DNA of 64,000 nt from Pseudomonadota bacterium (GTDB taxonomy: Bacteria; Pseudomonadota; Alphaproteobacteria; Caulobacterales; Caulobacteraceae): assembly GCA_020161365.1 (NCBI GenBank), contig JAIUNU010000004.1, positions 1 to 64,000 on the forward strand. Reading direction: 5' to 3'. Positions 14,831-24,842 of this stretch are shown in pieces. Position 1 is the stretch's first letter; the number at the start of each line of letters is the position of its first letter. Both the position numbers and the translations under genes were made by a program. Below the pieces are notes generated by a model, which saw only the letters and a program-made list of their open reading frames with translations, made no database searches and had not been told where the DNA came from.

Positions 14831-17800
14831 CTAGGCCGCGCTCGACAGTTCGCGCAGGGCGGCGTTGGCGATCGTCAGCTTGGCGAAGGTCCAGCCGCCG
14901 CCGGCCTGTTCGATGTCCTCGATCGTGCGCTTGACGGCGCGGGGGCGATCACCGCGCAGGGCGGCCCAGGACGAAATGGCCGCCTTGGCCGCGCCCTCGT
15001 CCTCGCCCGCCTGAGCGTTGGCGGCGAACTTCAGGACCTGCTGGGTGATCGAGGTCTGCTCGGTCAGCATGTCCTCGATCAGACGACGGACCGCCAGGCG
15101 CTCGAAGGCGTCGCCGCCCACGAACGAGCCGGCCGCGCCGCGCAGACGGTCGAAGCCGAACGCCGCGCCGACCTGATGGTAGAGCCGCGCGACGTTCTCG
15201 ACGCTCCAGCTGGAGGCGTTGGCGAGATCGACGAGATCGGCGGCGGTCGTCAGCGGCTGCAGGGCCGCGACCGACTGGGCCAGCGACTCGGGGGCGCCGT
15301 CGGCGACATAGGCCTTCACCCGCTTGGACACGGCCTTCTGTTCGAACGGCGACAGGATCGCCGGGGCCAGGGCCTTCAGCGCCGCGACCGACGGTCCGTA
15401 GGCGTCGACCAGGGTCTGGACGCTGGCGGCGTCGCGCTGGGCGCGGCGGGCCAGCCAGAACGTCAGGCTGCGCAGGGCGTAGGCCAGGGCCTTGTAGAGC
15501 GCGGTCTGGCCCTCGGCCGAGGCCTTGTTGTCCAGGCCGTTGACCTGGTCCCACAGGCCGTCGATCCCGAGGATCTCGCGCGCGGCGGTGGAGCCGACCA
15601 CGACGGCGTTGATATCGGCCCCGGCGGCGGCCTTCAGGCGGCTGACAAAGGTCGGGCCGCACATGTTGACCATCTGGTTGCCGACGACCGTGGCGATGAT
15701 CTCGCGCTTGAGCCGGTGCTTCTGCATGGCGTCGGCGTACTGATCCAGCGCCTTGGGGAAGTAGCCCCGCAGGGTGGCCTCAAACCAGGGATCGTCGGGC
15801 GCCTGGCTGGCCACGATCTCGTCGAAGAGGTCCAGCTTGCCATAGGCCAGAACGACCGCCAGTTCCGGACGGGTCAGACCCTTGCCGGCCGCCTTACGCT
15901 CCAGCAGCGCCGTATTGGTCGGCAGGCCCTCGACGCGACGGTCCAGGCGGCCGCGCTGTTCCAGGTCGACCATGTAGCGGATCTGGGCGTCGACCTCGCT
16001 GACCGCGTCGCTTTCCAGCAGGGTCAGGGCCAGGGTCTGGTCGTAGTTGTGCTCCAGCACGTGATGGGCGACGTCGTCGGTCATCGAGGCCAGCAGCGTG
16101 TTGCGGCTTTCGCGATCCAGCTGGCCGCTGCGCTCCAGGATCCCGGTCAGGATCTTGATGTTGACTTCGTGGTCGGAGCTGTCGACGCCGGCCGAGTTGT
16201 CGATCGCGTCAGTGTTGATGTGACCGCCGGCTTGAGCAAACTCAATGCGACCCGCCTGGGTCAGGCCGAGGTTCGCGCCCTCGCCGACCACCTTCACCCG
16301 CAGGTCCGAGCCGTTGATGCGGATGGCGTCATTGGCCTTGTCGCCGGCGTCGGCGTTGGTCTCGCCCTTGGCCTTCACATAGGTGCCGATGCCGCCGAGA
16401 TAGAGCAGCTCGGCCTTCGACTTCAGGATGGCGGTCATCAGCTCGGCGGGCGAGACGGCCTCGGCCTTGATCTCCAGCATGGCGCGGACCTCGGCCGACA
16501 GCGGGATGCTCTTCAGGCTGCGGGCGAAGACGCCGCCGCCTGCCGAGATCTTCGACTTGTCGTAGTCCTCCCACGACGAGCGCGGCAGTTTGAACATCCG
16601 ATCGCGCTCGGCCCACGAGACGGCGGGATCGGGGTTGGGGTCGAGGAAGATGTGACGGTGGTCGAAGGCGGCCAGCAGCTTGGTCTGCTTGGACAGCAGC
16701 ATGCCGTTGCCGAACACGTCGCCCGACATGTCGCCCACGCCGACGGCGGTGAAGGGCTCGGTCTGGATGTCCTTGCCCAGCTCCCGGAAGTGGCGCTTGA
16801 CCGCTTCCCAGGCGCCGCGGGCGGTGATGCCCATGACCTTGTGGTCGTAGCCGACCGAACCGCCCGAAGCGAAGGCGTCGCCCAGCCAGAAGCCGTAGCT
16901 CTCGGCCACGCCGTTGGCGATGTCGGAGAAGGTCGCCGTGCCCTTGTCGGCGGCGACCACGAGATAGGGGTCCTGCGCGTCATGGGCCACGACCGACGGC
17001 GGCGGGACCACCTGGTTGTCGGCGTCGATATTGTCGGTCAGGTCCAGCAGGCCCGACAGGAAGGTCTTGTAGGCGCGGATCGCCTCGGCCTGGATCGCGT
17101 CGCGATCACCACCGCGCGGCAGTTGCTTCGGATAGAAGCCGCCCTTGGAGCCGACCGGCACGATGACGGCGTTCTTGACCTGCTGCGCCTTCACCAGACC
17201 CAGCACCTCGGTGCGGAAGTCGTCGCGGCGATCCGACCAGCGCAACCCGCCGCGCGCGACCGGACCGAAACGCAGGTGGACGCCCTCGACGTGCGGCGCC
17301 GAGACATAGATCTCGCGATAGGGCTTGGGGGCCGGCAGGTCTTCCAGCTCGCGCGAGGCGATCTTGAAGCTGATATACGGCTTGGGCTCGCCGTCGGCGG
17401 CGGGCTGGTAGAAGTTGGTGCGCTGGATCGCGCCCACCAGCGCGGCCAGGCGGCGCAGCACGCGGTCGGCGTCCAGGCTTTCGACGGCCTGCAGCGCCTC
17501 GACGATCTTGGCCTGGACGGCCTTGGCCTGCTCCTGGCGCGTCTTCAAATCAACGCGGATGGCCGGATCGAACTTGGTCTGGAACAGATCCAGGATCAGG
17601 CGAGCGACGCCCGGATGGTCGGAGAGGGCCTGCTCCTGGACGCCTTGGCTGGGGTCAAGGCCGGACTGCTGGCGGTAGCGCGCCAGGGCGCGGATCAGCG
17701 CCGCCTCGCGCCAGCCGATGCCCAGTTCAAGCACCAGGCGGTTGAAGCCGTCGCTTTCGGCGCGACCGGTCCAGATCGCGACGAAGGCCGCCTCGAAGGC

Positions 17801-19657
17801 CTGCTTCACGTCGGCGAACACAAGATGTTCGCCCTCTTCATCGCGCAGGACGAATTCGTGCACCCAAACCGGCTGGCCGCTCGGCGCCACCTTGAAGCCT
17901 TCCTCGATCAGGGCTTTCAGGCCCATGTGCTCGAGGATCGGCAGCACGTCCGCCAGCGGCGCGGCCGCCCCGGGGCGGTAGAGCTTGAAGCGGAAGGTGA
18001 CCGGGCTGTCTTCCTCCCGGCGGAAGGCGCGCACGCGAACGGCCTCGCCCTCGCGCAGGTCGTCGATGACCTGGATGTCGGCCAGGGCCTCAGTGGCGTC
18101 GTACTGGTCGCGATAGCCGGGCGGGAAGGCGCCGGCGTAGCGGCTCAGCAGTTGCGCTACGCGGCCGGCCTGGCCTTCGCGGATGACGGCCTCGAAGCGG
18201 TCGTCCCAGGTGCGGGCCGTCTCGGTGATGGCGGCCTCGACCGCAGCCATGTCCGGCTCGGCGTGGTCGCCCGGCGTCACGCCCAGGATGTAGTGAACCC
18301 GCGCCAGCGGGGCGTCGGAGAAGCTCGGATAGTAGGCCGACACCCGGCCTCGGAACGCCTCGGCCAGGATCTGACCCGCCCGCGCGCGCACGCCCGAGTC
18401 ATAGCGGTCGCGCGGCACGAACATCAGCACCGAGATGAAACGGTCGAACGGGTCGCGGCGCGCGAACAGCTTCACGCGCGGCCGGTCGTACAGGTGCAGG
18501 ACGCCCAGCGCCATAGCCAGCAGCTGGTCTTCCTCGGTCTGGAACAGCTCGTCGCGCGGCCAGGTCTCGAGGATGTTGCGCAGGCGCTTGCCATTGTGGC
18601 TGTCGGGATCCTTGCCGGCGCGCGAGAGCACGTGGCCCACCTTCCGGCGGATCAGCGGAACGGCGTTGGCCGGCGTCTCATAGGCTTCGGCCGTGAACAG
18701 ACCCACGAAGCGGACCTCGCCCGAGGGCTTGCCGTCGGCGCCGTACCGGCGGACGCCGACATAGTCCATGTAGCCCCGCCGATGGACGCGCGAGCGCAGG
18801 TTAGACTTGGCGACCACGATCGGCTCGCCGATGTCGATATGCGTGCGGATCTGGGCCGAGAGGATCGCCGGCTCACTGCTGCGACGCAGAACCGTCCGCG
18901 CCTGATCGCGCAGGACGCCGAGGCTGCCTTCCGGCTGGTAAAGCGGCTCTTCGGCCGCGTAGCCGCCATCCGCGGTTCGCGGATACTCATAGGTCCGCGC
19001 ACCGAGGAAAACGAAGTGGTCGCGCTCCAGCCAGTCGAGGAACGCCATGTCCTCGGTCTTCTCGTCGCCGGAAACCGGCGCGGACGCGCTCTTCAGCTCT
19101 TCGATCGTGCGGCGCATCAGGCCGCGCATCGCCTCGAAATCCTGGACGGCCATGGCCACGTCGCCGAGCACATCGCGAACGGCCTGGACCAGGGCGTCCT
19201 CGCGATCTTCGCCCACCGGAGCCAGCCAGATCTGGATCATCGAGCGGCGCACGCCACCGAGGTCGGAGACCGGGTGGAACATGGCGCGGACCGAGAAGCC
19301 CGCCTCGGTCACCTCGCCCATGATGCTGTCGACCAGGAACGGCCGGTCGATCTGCACGATCTCCAGCAGGTCGGAAGGCGTCTGGCCGCCGTCGGCGCGA
19401 CGGATGCGGATGGCCGGTTCGGCCACGTCCTTGGCGCTTTCGCCAAAGCGCCAGAAATCGGCGAGGGCGCCGGCGACGTCGGCGACGTCCAGTCCGGGCA
19501 GCTCCTCGGCCGACCAGTCGTCCTGCGCCTGGGCGGCGAAATCGAGCGCAGCCGGCGAGAGGTCCTCAAGCGTCTTGCCCATCGCCTTGGCGAAGGCGGT
19601 CACCAGCGGACTGATCGGAGCGTCAGCGGACTTGAGGTCAATTCTTGCACCGACCAT
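14831..19657 (-). CDS. gdhZ: NAD-dependent glutamate dehydrogenase, large 180-kDa type
   Basis: Oxidative deamination of glutamate to 2-oxoglutarate with NAD+. The 1608-residue length is typical of the bacterial large GDH class: a long N-terminal regulatory part with ACT-like segments (residues 1 to about 700), a dehydrogenase core with FGPVARGGLRWSDRRDDFR, PVGSKGGFYPKQLP (about 835) and GVGDMSGDVFGNGML (about 975), and a helical C-terminal part. In Caulobacter crescentus the orthologue GdhZ is known to bind FtsZ and link glutamate catabolism to division; applying that here is inference from likely orthology. It is transcribed alone. A small hairpin AGCCC-TTTT-GGGCT sits in the leader at 19690-19703. 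Confidence 0.96.
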   Translation of the reverse strand: MVGARIDLKSADAPISPLVTAFAKAMGKTLEDLSPAALDFAAQAQDDWSAEELPGLDVADVAGALADFWRFGESAKDVAEPAIRIRRADGGQTPSDLLEIVQIDRPFLVDSIMGEVTEAGFSVRAMFHPVSDLGGVRRSMIQIWLAPVGEDREDALVQAVRDVLGDVAMAVQDFEAMRGLMRRTIEELKSASAPVSGDEKTEDMAFLDWLERDHFVFLGARTYEYPRTADGGYAAEEPLYQPEGSLGVLRDQARTVLRRSSEPAILSAQIRTHIDIGEPIVVAKSNLRSRVHRRGYMDYVGVRRYGADGKPSGEVRFVGLFTAEAYETPANAVPLIRRKVGHVLSRAGKDPDSHNGKRLRNILETWPRDELFQTEEDQLLAMALGVLHLYDRPRVKLFARRDPFDRFISVLMFVPRDRYDSGVRARAGQILAEAFRGRVSAYYPSFSDAPLARVHYILGVTPGDHAEPDMAAVEAAITETARTWDDRFEAVIREGQAGRVAQLLSRYAGAFPPGYRDQYDATEALADIQVIDDLREGEAVRVRAFRREEDSPVTFRFKLYRPGAAAPLADVLPILEHMGLKALIEEGFKVAPSGQPVWVHEFVLRDEEGEHLVFADVKQAFEAAFVAIWTGRAESDGFNRLVLELGIGWREAALIRALARYRQQSGLDPSQGVQEQALSDHPGVARLILDLFQTKFDPAIRVDLKTRQEQAKAVQAKIVEALQAVESLDADRVLRRLAALVGAIQRTNFYQPAADGEPKPYISFKIASRELEDLPAPKPYREIYVSAPHVEGVHLRFGPVARGGLRWSDRRDDFRTEVLGLVKAQQVKNAVIVPVGSKGGFYPKQLPRGGDRDAIQAEAIRAYKTFLSGLLDLTDNIDADNQVVPPPSVVAHDAQDPYLVVAADKGTATFSDIANGVAESYGFWLGDAFASGGSVGYDHKVMGITARGAWEAVKRHFRELGKDIQTEPFTAVGVGDMSGDVFGNGMLLSKQTKLLAAFDHRHIFLDPNPDPAVSWAERDRMFKLPRSSWEDYDKSKISAGGGVFARSLKSIPLSAEVRAMLEIKAEAVSPAELMTAILKSKAELLYLGGIGTYVKAKGETNADAGDKANDAIRINGSDLRVKVVGEGANLGLTQAGRIEFAQAGGHINTDAIDNSAGVDSSDHEVNIKILTGILERSGQLDRESRNTLLASMTDDVAHHVLEHNYDQTLALTLLESDAVSEVDAQIRYMVDLEQRGRLDRRVEGLPTNTALLERKAAGKGLTRPELAVVLAYGKLDLFDEIVASQAPDDPWFEATLRGYFPKALDQYADAMQKHRLKREIIATVVGNQMVNMCGPTFVSRLKAAAGADINAVVVGSTAAREILGIDGLWDQVNGLDNKASAEGQTALYKALAYALRSLTFWLARRAQRDAASVQTLVDAYGPSVAALKALAPAILSPFEQKAVSKRVKAYVADGAPESLAQSVAALQPLTTAADLVDLANASSWSVENVARLYHQVGAAFGFDRLRGAAGSFVGGDAFERLAVRRLIEDMLTEQTSITQQVLKFAANAQAGEDEGAAKAAISSWAALRGDRPRAVKRTIEDIEQAGGGWTFAKLTIANAALRELSSAA

Positions 19658-19689
19658 GGGATTCCCTCGCGAATTTTTGGCCGCAACCT

Positions 19690-19703
19690 AGCCCTTTTGG
19701 GCT
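19690..19703. promoter_or_regulatory. Short perfect palindrome in gdhZ leader
   Basis: AGCCCTTTTGGGCT is a 5-bp hairpin with a four-base loop, 33 bp upstream of the gdhZ start. It could be an operator or a leader hairpin. The remaining gap to the permease gene (19704-19941) contains only GC-rich direct and inverted short motifs and no gene. Confidence 0.35.
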
Positions 19704-19941
19704 TCACTTCAACCGTTACGTCGGTAATCGAAAACAAATTGTGCCATTTCCGGGAAGCGCCGCGAAAACGGAAACGCCGCCGGCTGGGGGGAAGCCGGCG
19801 GCGCAGGCCCGCTCAGGGGAAGGCGGGCGTCCTCCGCGACGACACGAGCGGCCAGGCCGGCTCTCGTCGGGGTGTTGTCCGGGTGGGGGGAGCCGGACAG
19901 ACTAGAGATAGGGGCTGACGCCGCCGGTTTAAGGGGGCGGC

Positions 19942-21057
19942 TCATTTCTTTCGCTTCGCGGCCGGCGCCTCGGCCGAGGACTCAGGAATCCCCTGAGGAT
20001 CGCCATCCTCAGAGAGCAGGATCGCGATCCAGCGCGAGCCTTCGAACTGCGCGAGGATGACCATTGCGGCCACGGTCAGAGGCGTAGACAGGAACATGCC
20101 CGGCACGCCCCAGAGCGCGCCCCAGACCGCCAGGGACAGCAGCACGACCGTCGGGTCCATGTTCAGGCTGTCACCCTGCATCCGGGGGAGGATGACATTG
20201 CCGACCACGAAGAAGATGCCCTGCAGCGCCGCGAACAGGATGATCGCCGGCCACAGGCTGTCGGGAAACTGGATCAGCGCGAAGATCGGCGGCAGGAAGC
20301 AGCCGATGGCGCCGCCGAGGATCGGGATATAGGCCGCCAGGAAGATCAGGAAGGCCCAGAAGAAGGCGTTGTCCAGGCCTACCAGCATCATCACCACGAA
20401 CGCGGCGGCGGCGATCATCAGCCCCGTCACGGTCTGGATCCACAGGTACTGCTCGACGCCGTCGCGGATGCGCTCGAACATCTTCATGTTCGTGTCCCGC
20501 TCGGCATGGTTCGGGAACAGCGCCACGATCTTGCGGGCGAAGCCGCGTCGCGACGCCAGGATGAAGCCGAGATAGATCAGCACCAGCACCGCGCTGGTGG
20601 CGAAGCTGTTGAACGACTGGGCCACGTCACCGAAATAGCGTTGCGGGTTCCATTGCTTGACCAGGTCGCCGATCGTCGGCGCGACCGAGAGCTCAAGGCC
20701 TGGCGCCAGGCGCGCCACCGTCGGCGTGAACTTGGCGATGATGGCGTTGAGGCTGTCGATGTACTGCGTGGAGTGGTCGAAGAACTCCTTGCCGTTGTCC
20801 ACCACGATCCAGATCGACATGCCGAACAGCAGCAGCGACAGCACCACGGCCGTCGGCAGGGCCAAGCGTTTTGGAAAACGAGGCGTCCGGTCGGTCAGGA
20901 CCCGGGCGAAGCTGTCGATCATCACCGCCAGGAACAGCGCCAGGGCCAGGGGCGTCAGGATGTCCTGCATCCACTTCAGCGTCGCCGCGCCGGCGATGAC
21001 GGCTAGGAAGACCACGGCGTTGCGCGTCGTGACCGACGGCGGGGCGGGAGCCGGCAT
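19942..21057 (-). CDS. AI-2E family transporter (PerM/TqsA-like)
   Basis: A 371-residue membrane protein with about eight hydrophobic segments, beginning NAVVFLAVIAGAATLKWMQD and LTPLALALFLAVMIDSF, with the family block IPILGGAIGCFLPPIFALIQ and VGNVILPRMQGDSLNMDPT near the C-terminus. Members have been linked to export of autoinducer-2 and to Na+/H+ antiport; the substrate here is unknown. The C-terminal tail is charged (AEAPAAKRKK) and probably cytosolic. GGAG precedes the ATG by about 12 bp. It diverges from the HerA-like gene with 103 bp between starts. Confidence 0.92.
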   Translation of the reverse strand: MPAPAPPSVTTRNAVVFLAVIAGAATLKWMQDILTPLALALFLAVMIDSFARVLTDRTPRFPKRLALPTAVVLSLLLFGMSIWIVVDNGKEFFDHSTQYIDSLNAIIAKFTPTVARLAPGLELSVAPTIGDLVKQWNPQRYFGDVAQSFNSFATSAVLVLIYLGFILASRRGFARKIVALFPNHAERDTNMKMFERIRDGVEQYLWIQTVTGLMIAAAAFVVMMLVGLDNAFFWAFLIFLAAYIPILGGAIGCFLPPIFALIQFPDSLWPAIILFAALQGIFFVVGNVILPRMQGDSLNMDPTVVLLSLAVWGALWGVPGMFLSTPLTVAAMVILAQFEGSRWIAILLSEDGDPQGIPESSAEAPAAKRKK

Positions 21058-21160
21058 TTGTAAAATTTCTCCAGATACGCGATCGACTTTGCCCGGCCCG
21101 ATTGGCGCGGCGCAAGGCCCCGTTTAGGGTCGAACGCGCATCGATGTAAGGAGTTTGCCC

Positions 21161-22705
21161 ATGACGCTGTCGATCGGCGAAAACGAGATCCTCGTGGGGC
21201 TGGGCGAAGGCCCGGTGACGCAGCGGCTCGACCGTTCGAACCGGCACGGCGTGGTGGCCGGCGCGACGGGGACGGGCAAGACCGTGACGCTGCAGGTCCT
21301 GGCCCAGGCCTTCTCCGACGCCGGCGTTCCGGTGTTCGCGGCCGACGTGAAGGGCGACCTCTCGGGCGTGGCCATGCCCGGTGCTCCGAACGAGAAGATG
21401 CTGGCCCGCGCGCAGTCGATGGACCTGGTCCTGACCCCCGCCGCGCCGCCGGTCATGTTCTGGGACCTGTTCGGCCAGAAGGGCCACCCGATCCGCACCA
21501 CCATCTCGGAGATGGGCCCGCTTCTGCTGGCTCGTCTTCTGGAGCTGAATGACGTGCAGGAAGGGGTGCTGACCATCGCCTTCCATGTCGCCGACAAGGA
21601 CGGCCTTCTGCTTCTGGACCTGAAGGATCTCCAGGCGGCGCTGAAATATGTCGCCGACAACGCCGACGACATCGGCACGCAGTACGGCAATGTCGCGCCC
21701 GCCACGGTGGGCGCCATCCAGCGTAAGCTGCTGACCTTGCAGACGCAGGGCGCCGAGCACTTCTTCGGCGAGCCGGCGCTGGATCTTTCGGACCTGATGC
21801 GCACCGACGCGGCCGGGCGCGGCTATGTGAACCTGCTGGCGGCCGACCGCCTGATCCAGTCGCCCAAGCTCTACTCGACCTTCCTGCTCTGGCTGCTGTC
21901 GGAGCTCTTCGAGGTGCTGCCCGAGGTCGGCGACCCCGAAAAGCCCAGACTCGTCTTCTTCTTCGACGAGGCGCACCTGCTGTTCAACGACGCGCCCAAG
22001 CCGCTTCTGGAAAAGATCGAGCAGGTCGTGCGTCTGATCCGCTCGAAGGGGGTGGGAATCTACTTCGTCACCCAAAACCCTGCGGACATTCCGGACGCCG
22101 TGCTGGGCCAGCTGGGCGCGCGCGTACAGCACGCCCTGCGCGCCTACACCCCCGCCGACCAGAAGGGCCTCAAGGCCGCCGCCCAATCGTTCCGGGTGAA
22201 TCCGAGCTTCGACACCGCGGAGACCATCCAGTCGCTCGGGGTCGGCGAGGCCCTGGTCTCGACCCTGGACGAGAAGGGCGCGCCGCGCGTCGTCCAGAAG
22301 ACCCTGATCCGCCCACCGGCCTCTCGCCTGGGCCCGCTCACGCCGCAGGAGCGCGCGGCGTTGCAGGCGCAAAGCCCGGTCGCCGGCGTCTACGACACCG
22401 CCGAGGACCGCGATTCCGCCTATGAGATCCTGCAGGGCCGGGCCCAACAGGCGAAGCGCGCCGCCGAGAGCGCTCGCGAGGCCGCAGAGGCCGACCAGCG
22501 CGAAGCCGCCGAGGCCAAGATCCGCGAACGCGAGGCCGCGCGAGAGGCGCGCGAAAGCCGGCCCCGCGCCTCGGGCCGTCAGACCATGGTCGAGGCGTTC
22601 GCCGTCACCCTGGTGCGGACGGTCGCGTCAACGGCCGGGCGCGAACTGATGCGCGGCCTCTTGGGCGGCCTGACCGGCGGCGCCACCCGGCGTCGGCGGC
22701 GCTGA
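21161..22705 (+). CDS. HerA-like/DUF853 NTPase
   Basis: A 514-residue P-loop ATPase of the DUF853 (HerA-like) family. It has [16 protein letters not shown] (Walker A, about residue 30), [28 protein letters not shown] (Walker B) and [14 protein letters not shown] (sensor-like). HerA relatives pump DNA with nuclease partners, but no nuclease is adjacent, and the role of DUF853 proteins is not established. The C-terminus is a charged Ala/Glu/Arg coiled coil (about residues 425-470), then a hydrophobic-glycine stretch and an Arg run. Start ATG 21161 follows TAAGGAG; an in-frame TTG two codons earlier is too close to it. Confidence 0.9.
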   Translation: MTLSIGENEILVGLGEGPVTQRLDRSNRHGVVAGATGTGKTVTLQVLAQAFSDAGVPVFAADVKGDLSGVAMPGAPNEKMLARAQSMDLVLTPAAPPVMFWDLFGQKGHPIRTTISEMGPLLLARLLELNDVQEGVLTIAFHVADKDGLLLLDLKDLQAALKYVADNADDIGTQYGNVAPATVGAIQRKLLTLQTQGAEHFFGEPALDLSDLMRTDAAGRGYVNLLAADRLIQSPKLYSTFLLWLLSELFEVLPEVGDPEKPRLVFFFDEAHLLFNDAPKPLLEKIEQVVRLIRSKGVGIYFVTQNPADIPDAVLGQLGARVQHALRAYTPADQKGLKAAAQSFRVNPSFDTAETIQSLGVGEALVSTLDEKGAPRVVQKTLIRPPASRLGPLTPQERAALQAQSPVAGVYDTAEDRDSAYEILQGRAQQAKRAAESAREAAEADQREAAEAKIREREAAREARESRPRASGRQTMVEAFAVTLVRTVASTAGRELMRGLLGGLTGGATRRRRR

Positions 22706-22748
22706 ACAGGCGACACTTTGAGAGCTGGACCAAAGACCAGGCGCGAAA

Positions 22749-22774
22749 AGGGCCCCGCCGGATGACGGGGCCCT
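22749..22774. terminator. Bidirectional hairpin terminator
   Basis: AGGGCCCCG (22749-22757) pairs with CGGGGCCCT (22766-22774). On the minus strand it is followed by a TTTT run (complement of 22746-22749 AAAA region), which favours termination of the TonB receptor transcript. It lies between two convergent genes. Confidence 0.75.
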
Positions 22775-22800
22775 CGTCGTGACCTCGGTCGGCGAATGCC

Positions 22801-24816
22801 TTACCAGGCCTTGGTCAGGCTGATCAGCACACGGCGCTCGACCTCCAGGCCAGGCGTCTGGACCTGAGCGCCCTTCATCAGGTTTTGGCCGCTGACGGCG
22901 ACGGTGAAGCCTTTGCCGAATTCACGCGCGACGTTGCCGCCAACCGTAGCGTAGGCGCTGATCGGGGTGAGGACCGAGGCGCTGTTATAGTAGGCGGACT
23001 TGCCGACGAAGCGGGCGAACCCGTCCACCGTCCAGTGATCCCCCGCCCAGCCCAGCGCGAGATTGGCGCGATAGGACGGCGTGGTCTGTGAGAAGGCGGC
23101 CAGACGCTGGGCCGGGATGAAGCCGGCGGTCGGCCTGTCCTTGACGTCAGTCCGGGTGTAGTCGCCGCGCCAGGTGAAACCACCGTCCAGCGTACCCGAG
23201 GCCTTCAGCTCGAAACCCGTCATCTTGCTATCCCCGATGTTGCGATAGCTGAGGAGAGGCAGGCTGATCGGGGTGGGCGCGATGTCCAGCTGGCTGGTCG
23301 TCGGCATCCCCTTCACGTCTTCGGACTTCTGCGTGAAGACCGAGACGCCGATCTTTGCGTTAAGGGCCGGCAAGGCGCGATCATACGCCAGCTCGTAGTT
23401 GGTCACGATCGTCGGCTGCAGGGTCGGATTGCCGATGACGCCGATCGTGAACGGTCCGGAGACCACCTTCACCTGGATGGCGCCCAGGTCGACCAGGGTC
23501 GGCACCTGAACGCCCCGGGCGGCCGTGGCGCGGATAGTGTCGTAGCCCGTCGGACGATAGACAACGCCGACGTTGTAGCTGGCCTTCTTGATCGAGCGGT
23601 TCCAATAGTCGTTGGCGACCGGCGGATAGCCGGTCGGGAAGGTCCCGCGACGCTTTAGGTCAAGATTGTCCTGACGAACCGCCACGGTGGTCGATAGCTT
23701 GTCGGTGATCGCCCAGTTCCACATGCCCGAGATCGCCCACACATCGTAGGACAGCTCGCCACCCGCGATCGGGGCGGTGTTGACCTTGTTATGGCGGTAC
23801 TCCGCGCCGATCCGAATGGTGTGCTTGGCGCCGACCTTGAAGAGGTCCTGAAGACTGACAACGCGGATAGTGTTGTCGAACCGCGCAGAATTGCCCACCA
23901 CGATGTGCTTGGCCGACAGGTCGTTCTGATAGGCCGAAAGCTGGATCAGGCCGGCGCGCGTCTCCGACGCGAGAGTCGCCTTGATGGAGTCGGTGACATA
24001 TTTGGTCGGAGAGTAGCTGTTGTTCGACAGCATCTCGCTGATCTGGCTGTTGGACCAGGACCCCTCGATCCGCAGCTCAGTCTTGTCGTTCAGCTGGGTC
24101 ATCGTGTCGATATTGGCCGACACGCGCGCAGGGTCATGGAGCAGCTTTTTGCTGATCAGGGGATTGTGGTTCTTCCACTCGTCTTCTTGTGAGGCGCCGG
24201 CCGACACCCTGGCCGAAAAGCGCTCGCCCAGCTTGAAGGAGTGGATCAGCGAGACTTCGCCAAATCCATGAGCGCCGCTACGAACGGTGACCGAACGCGC
24301 GTTGTCGAACTTCGGGTTGAAGGTGATGATGTTGACCACCCCGCCAACGGCGTTAAAGCCGAACAGGGCGCTGTTGGGCCCTTTCACGACTTCGATTTGG
24401 CGGATTTCGTGCAACTGCACGGGCAGAGTCGCCCAAGCGGTGTAGCCGTAATGGTCGAGATAGACCTGACGCCCATTGATCAGGACCAGCAGTCGCGGCG
24501 ACATGGCCTGATCGTAGCCGCGCACGCTGACGTCAGCGCCGGCAGCGCCCCAGTTCAGCACGTCGAGGCCGGCGACACGGCCCAGTAGAGTCGGCAGGTC
24601 GGCCGCGCCCGAGCGTTCGATATCGGCGGCCGAAATGATCTCCATCGCAGCCGGCGCTTCTGTCGAGCGCTGGGGCGAGCCTGTCGCGCTGGTGGTGACC
24701 GGCTCATTGAACAGTTGCTGCATCGCGCCATAGTCGATCGACTGGGCGGAGACGGTGGTGGCCGAGGCCAGGATGCAAAGGCCGACCGAAGCGCCGGCGA
24801 AGAGATTGATCTTCAT
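22801..24816 (-). CDS. TonB-dependent outer-membrane receptor
   Basis: A 671-residue receptor with a signal peptide (residues 1-24, ending TVSAQ) followed by YGAMQQLFNEPVTTSATG, the N-terminal block seen in receptors encoded beside YfiR-like proteins. The plug domain follows (AAMEIISAADIERSG, SVRGYDQAMSPRLLVLINGR, VEVVKGPNSALFGFNAVGG-type block), then the barrel ending in an aromatic Trp (LTKAW). It should take up a siderophore, vitamin or other ligand using TonB energy; the ligand cannot be read. It lies 26 bp after the YfiR-like gene in the same direction and is followed by a good terminator, so the two probably form an operon. Confidence 0.93.
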   Translation of the reverse strand: MKINLFAGASVGLCILASATTVSAQSIDYGAMQQLFNEPVTTSATGSPQRSTEAPAAMEIISAADIERSGAADLPTLLGRVAGLDVLNWGAAGADVSVRGYDQAMSPRLLVLINGRQVYLDHYGYTAWATLPVQLHEIRQIEVVKGPNSALFGFNAVGGVVNIITFNPKFDNARSVTVRSGAHGFGEVSLIHSFKLGERFSARVSAGASQEDEWKNHNPLISKKLLHDPARVSANIDTMTQLNDKTELRIEGSWSNSQISEMLSNNSYSPTKYVTDSIKATLASETRAGLIQLSAYQNDLSAKHIVVGNSARFDNTIRVVSLQDLFKVGAKHTIRIGAEYRHNKVNTAPIAGGELSYDVWAISGMWNWAITDKLSTTVAVRQDNLDLKRRGTFPTGYPPVANDYWNRSIKKASYNVGVVYRPTGYDTIRATAARGVQVPTLVDLGAIQVKVVSGPFTIGVIGNPTLQPTIVTNYELAYDRALPALNAKIGVSVFTQKSEDVKGMPTTSQLDIAPTPISLPLLSYRNIGDSKMTGFELKASGTLDGGFTWRGDYTRTDVKDRPTAGFIPAQRLAAFSQTTPSYRANLALGWAGDHWTVDGFARFVGKSAYYNSASVLTPISAYATVGGNVAREFGKGFTVAVSGQNLMKGAQVQTPGLEVERRVLISLTKAW

Positions 24817-24842
24817 GGTGTGTCTCTTTCGGGCTCGAGGGG

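Noticed and set aside
14732-19918. A 1728-codon open frame opposite gdhZ
   Set aside because: High GC at third positions removes stops on the opposite strand. The gdhZ translation has full family motifs; this one has none.
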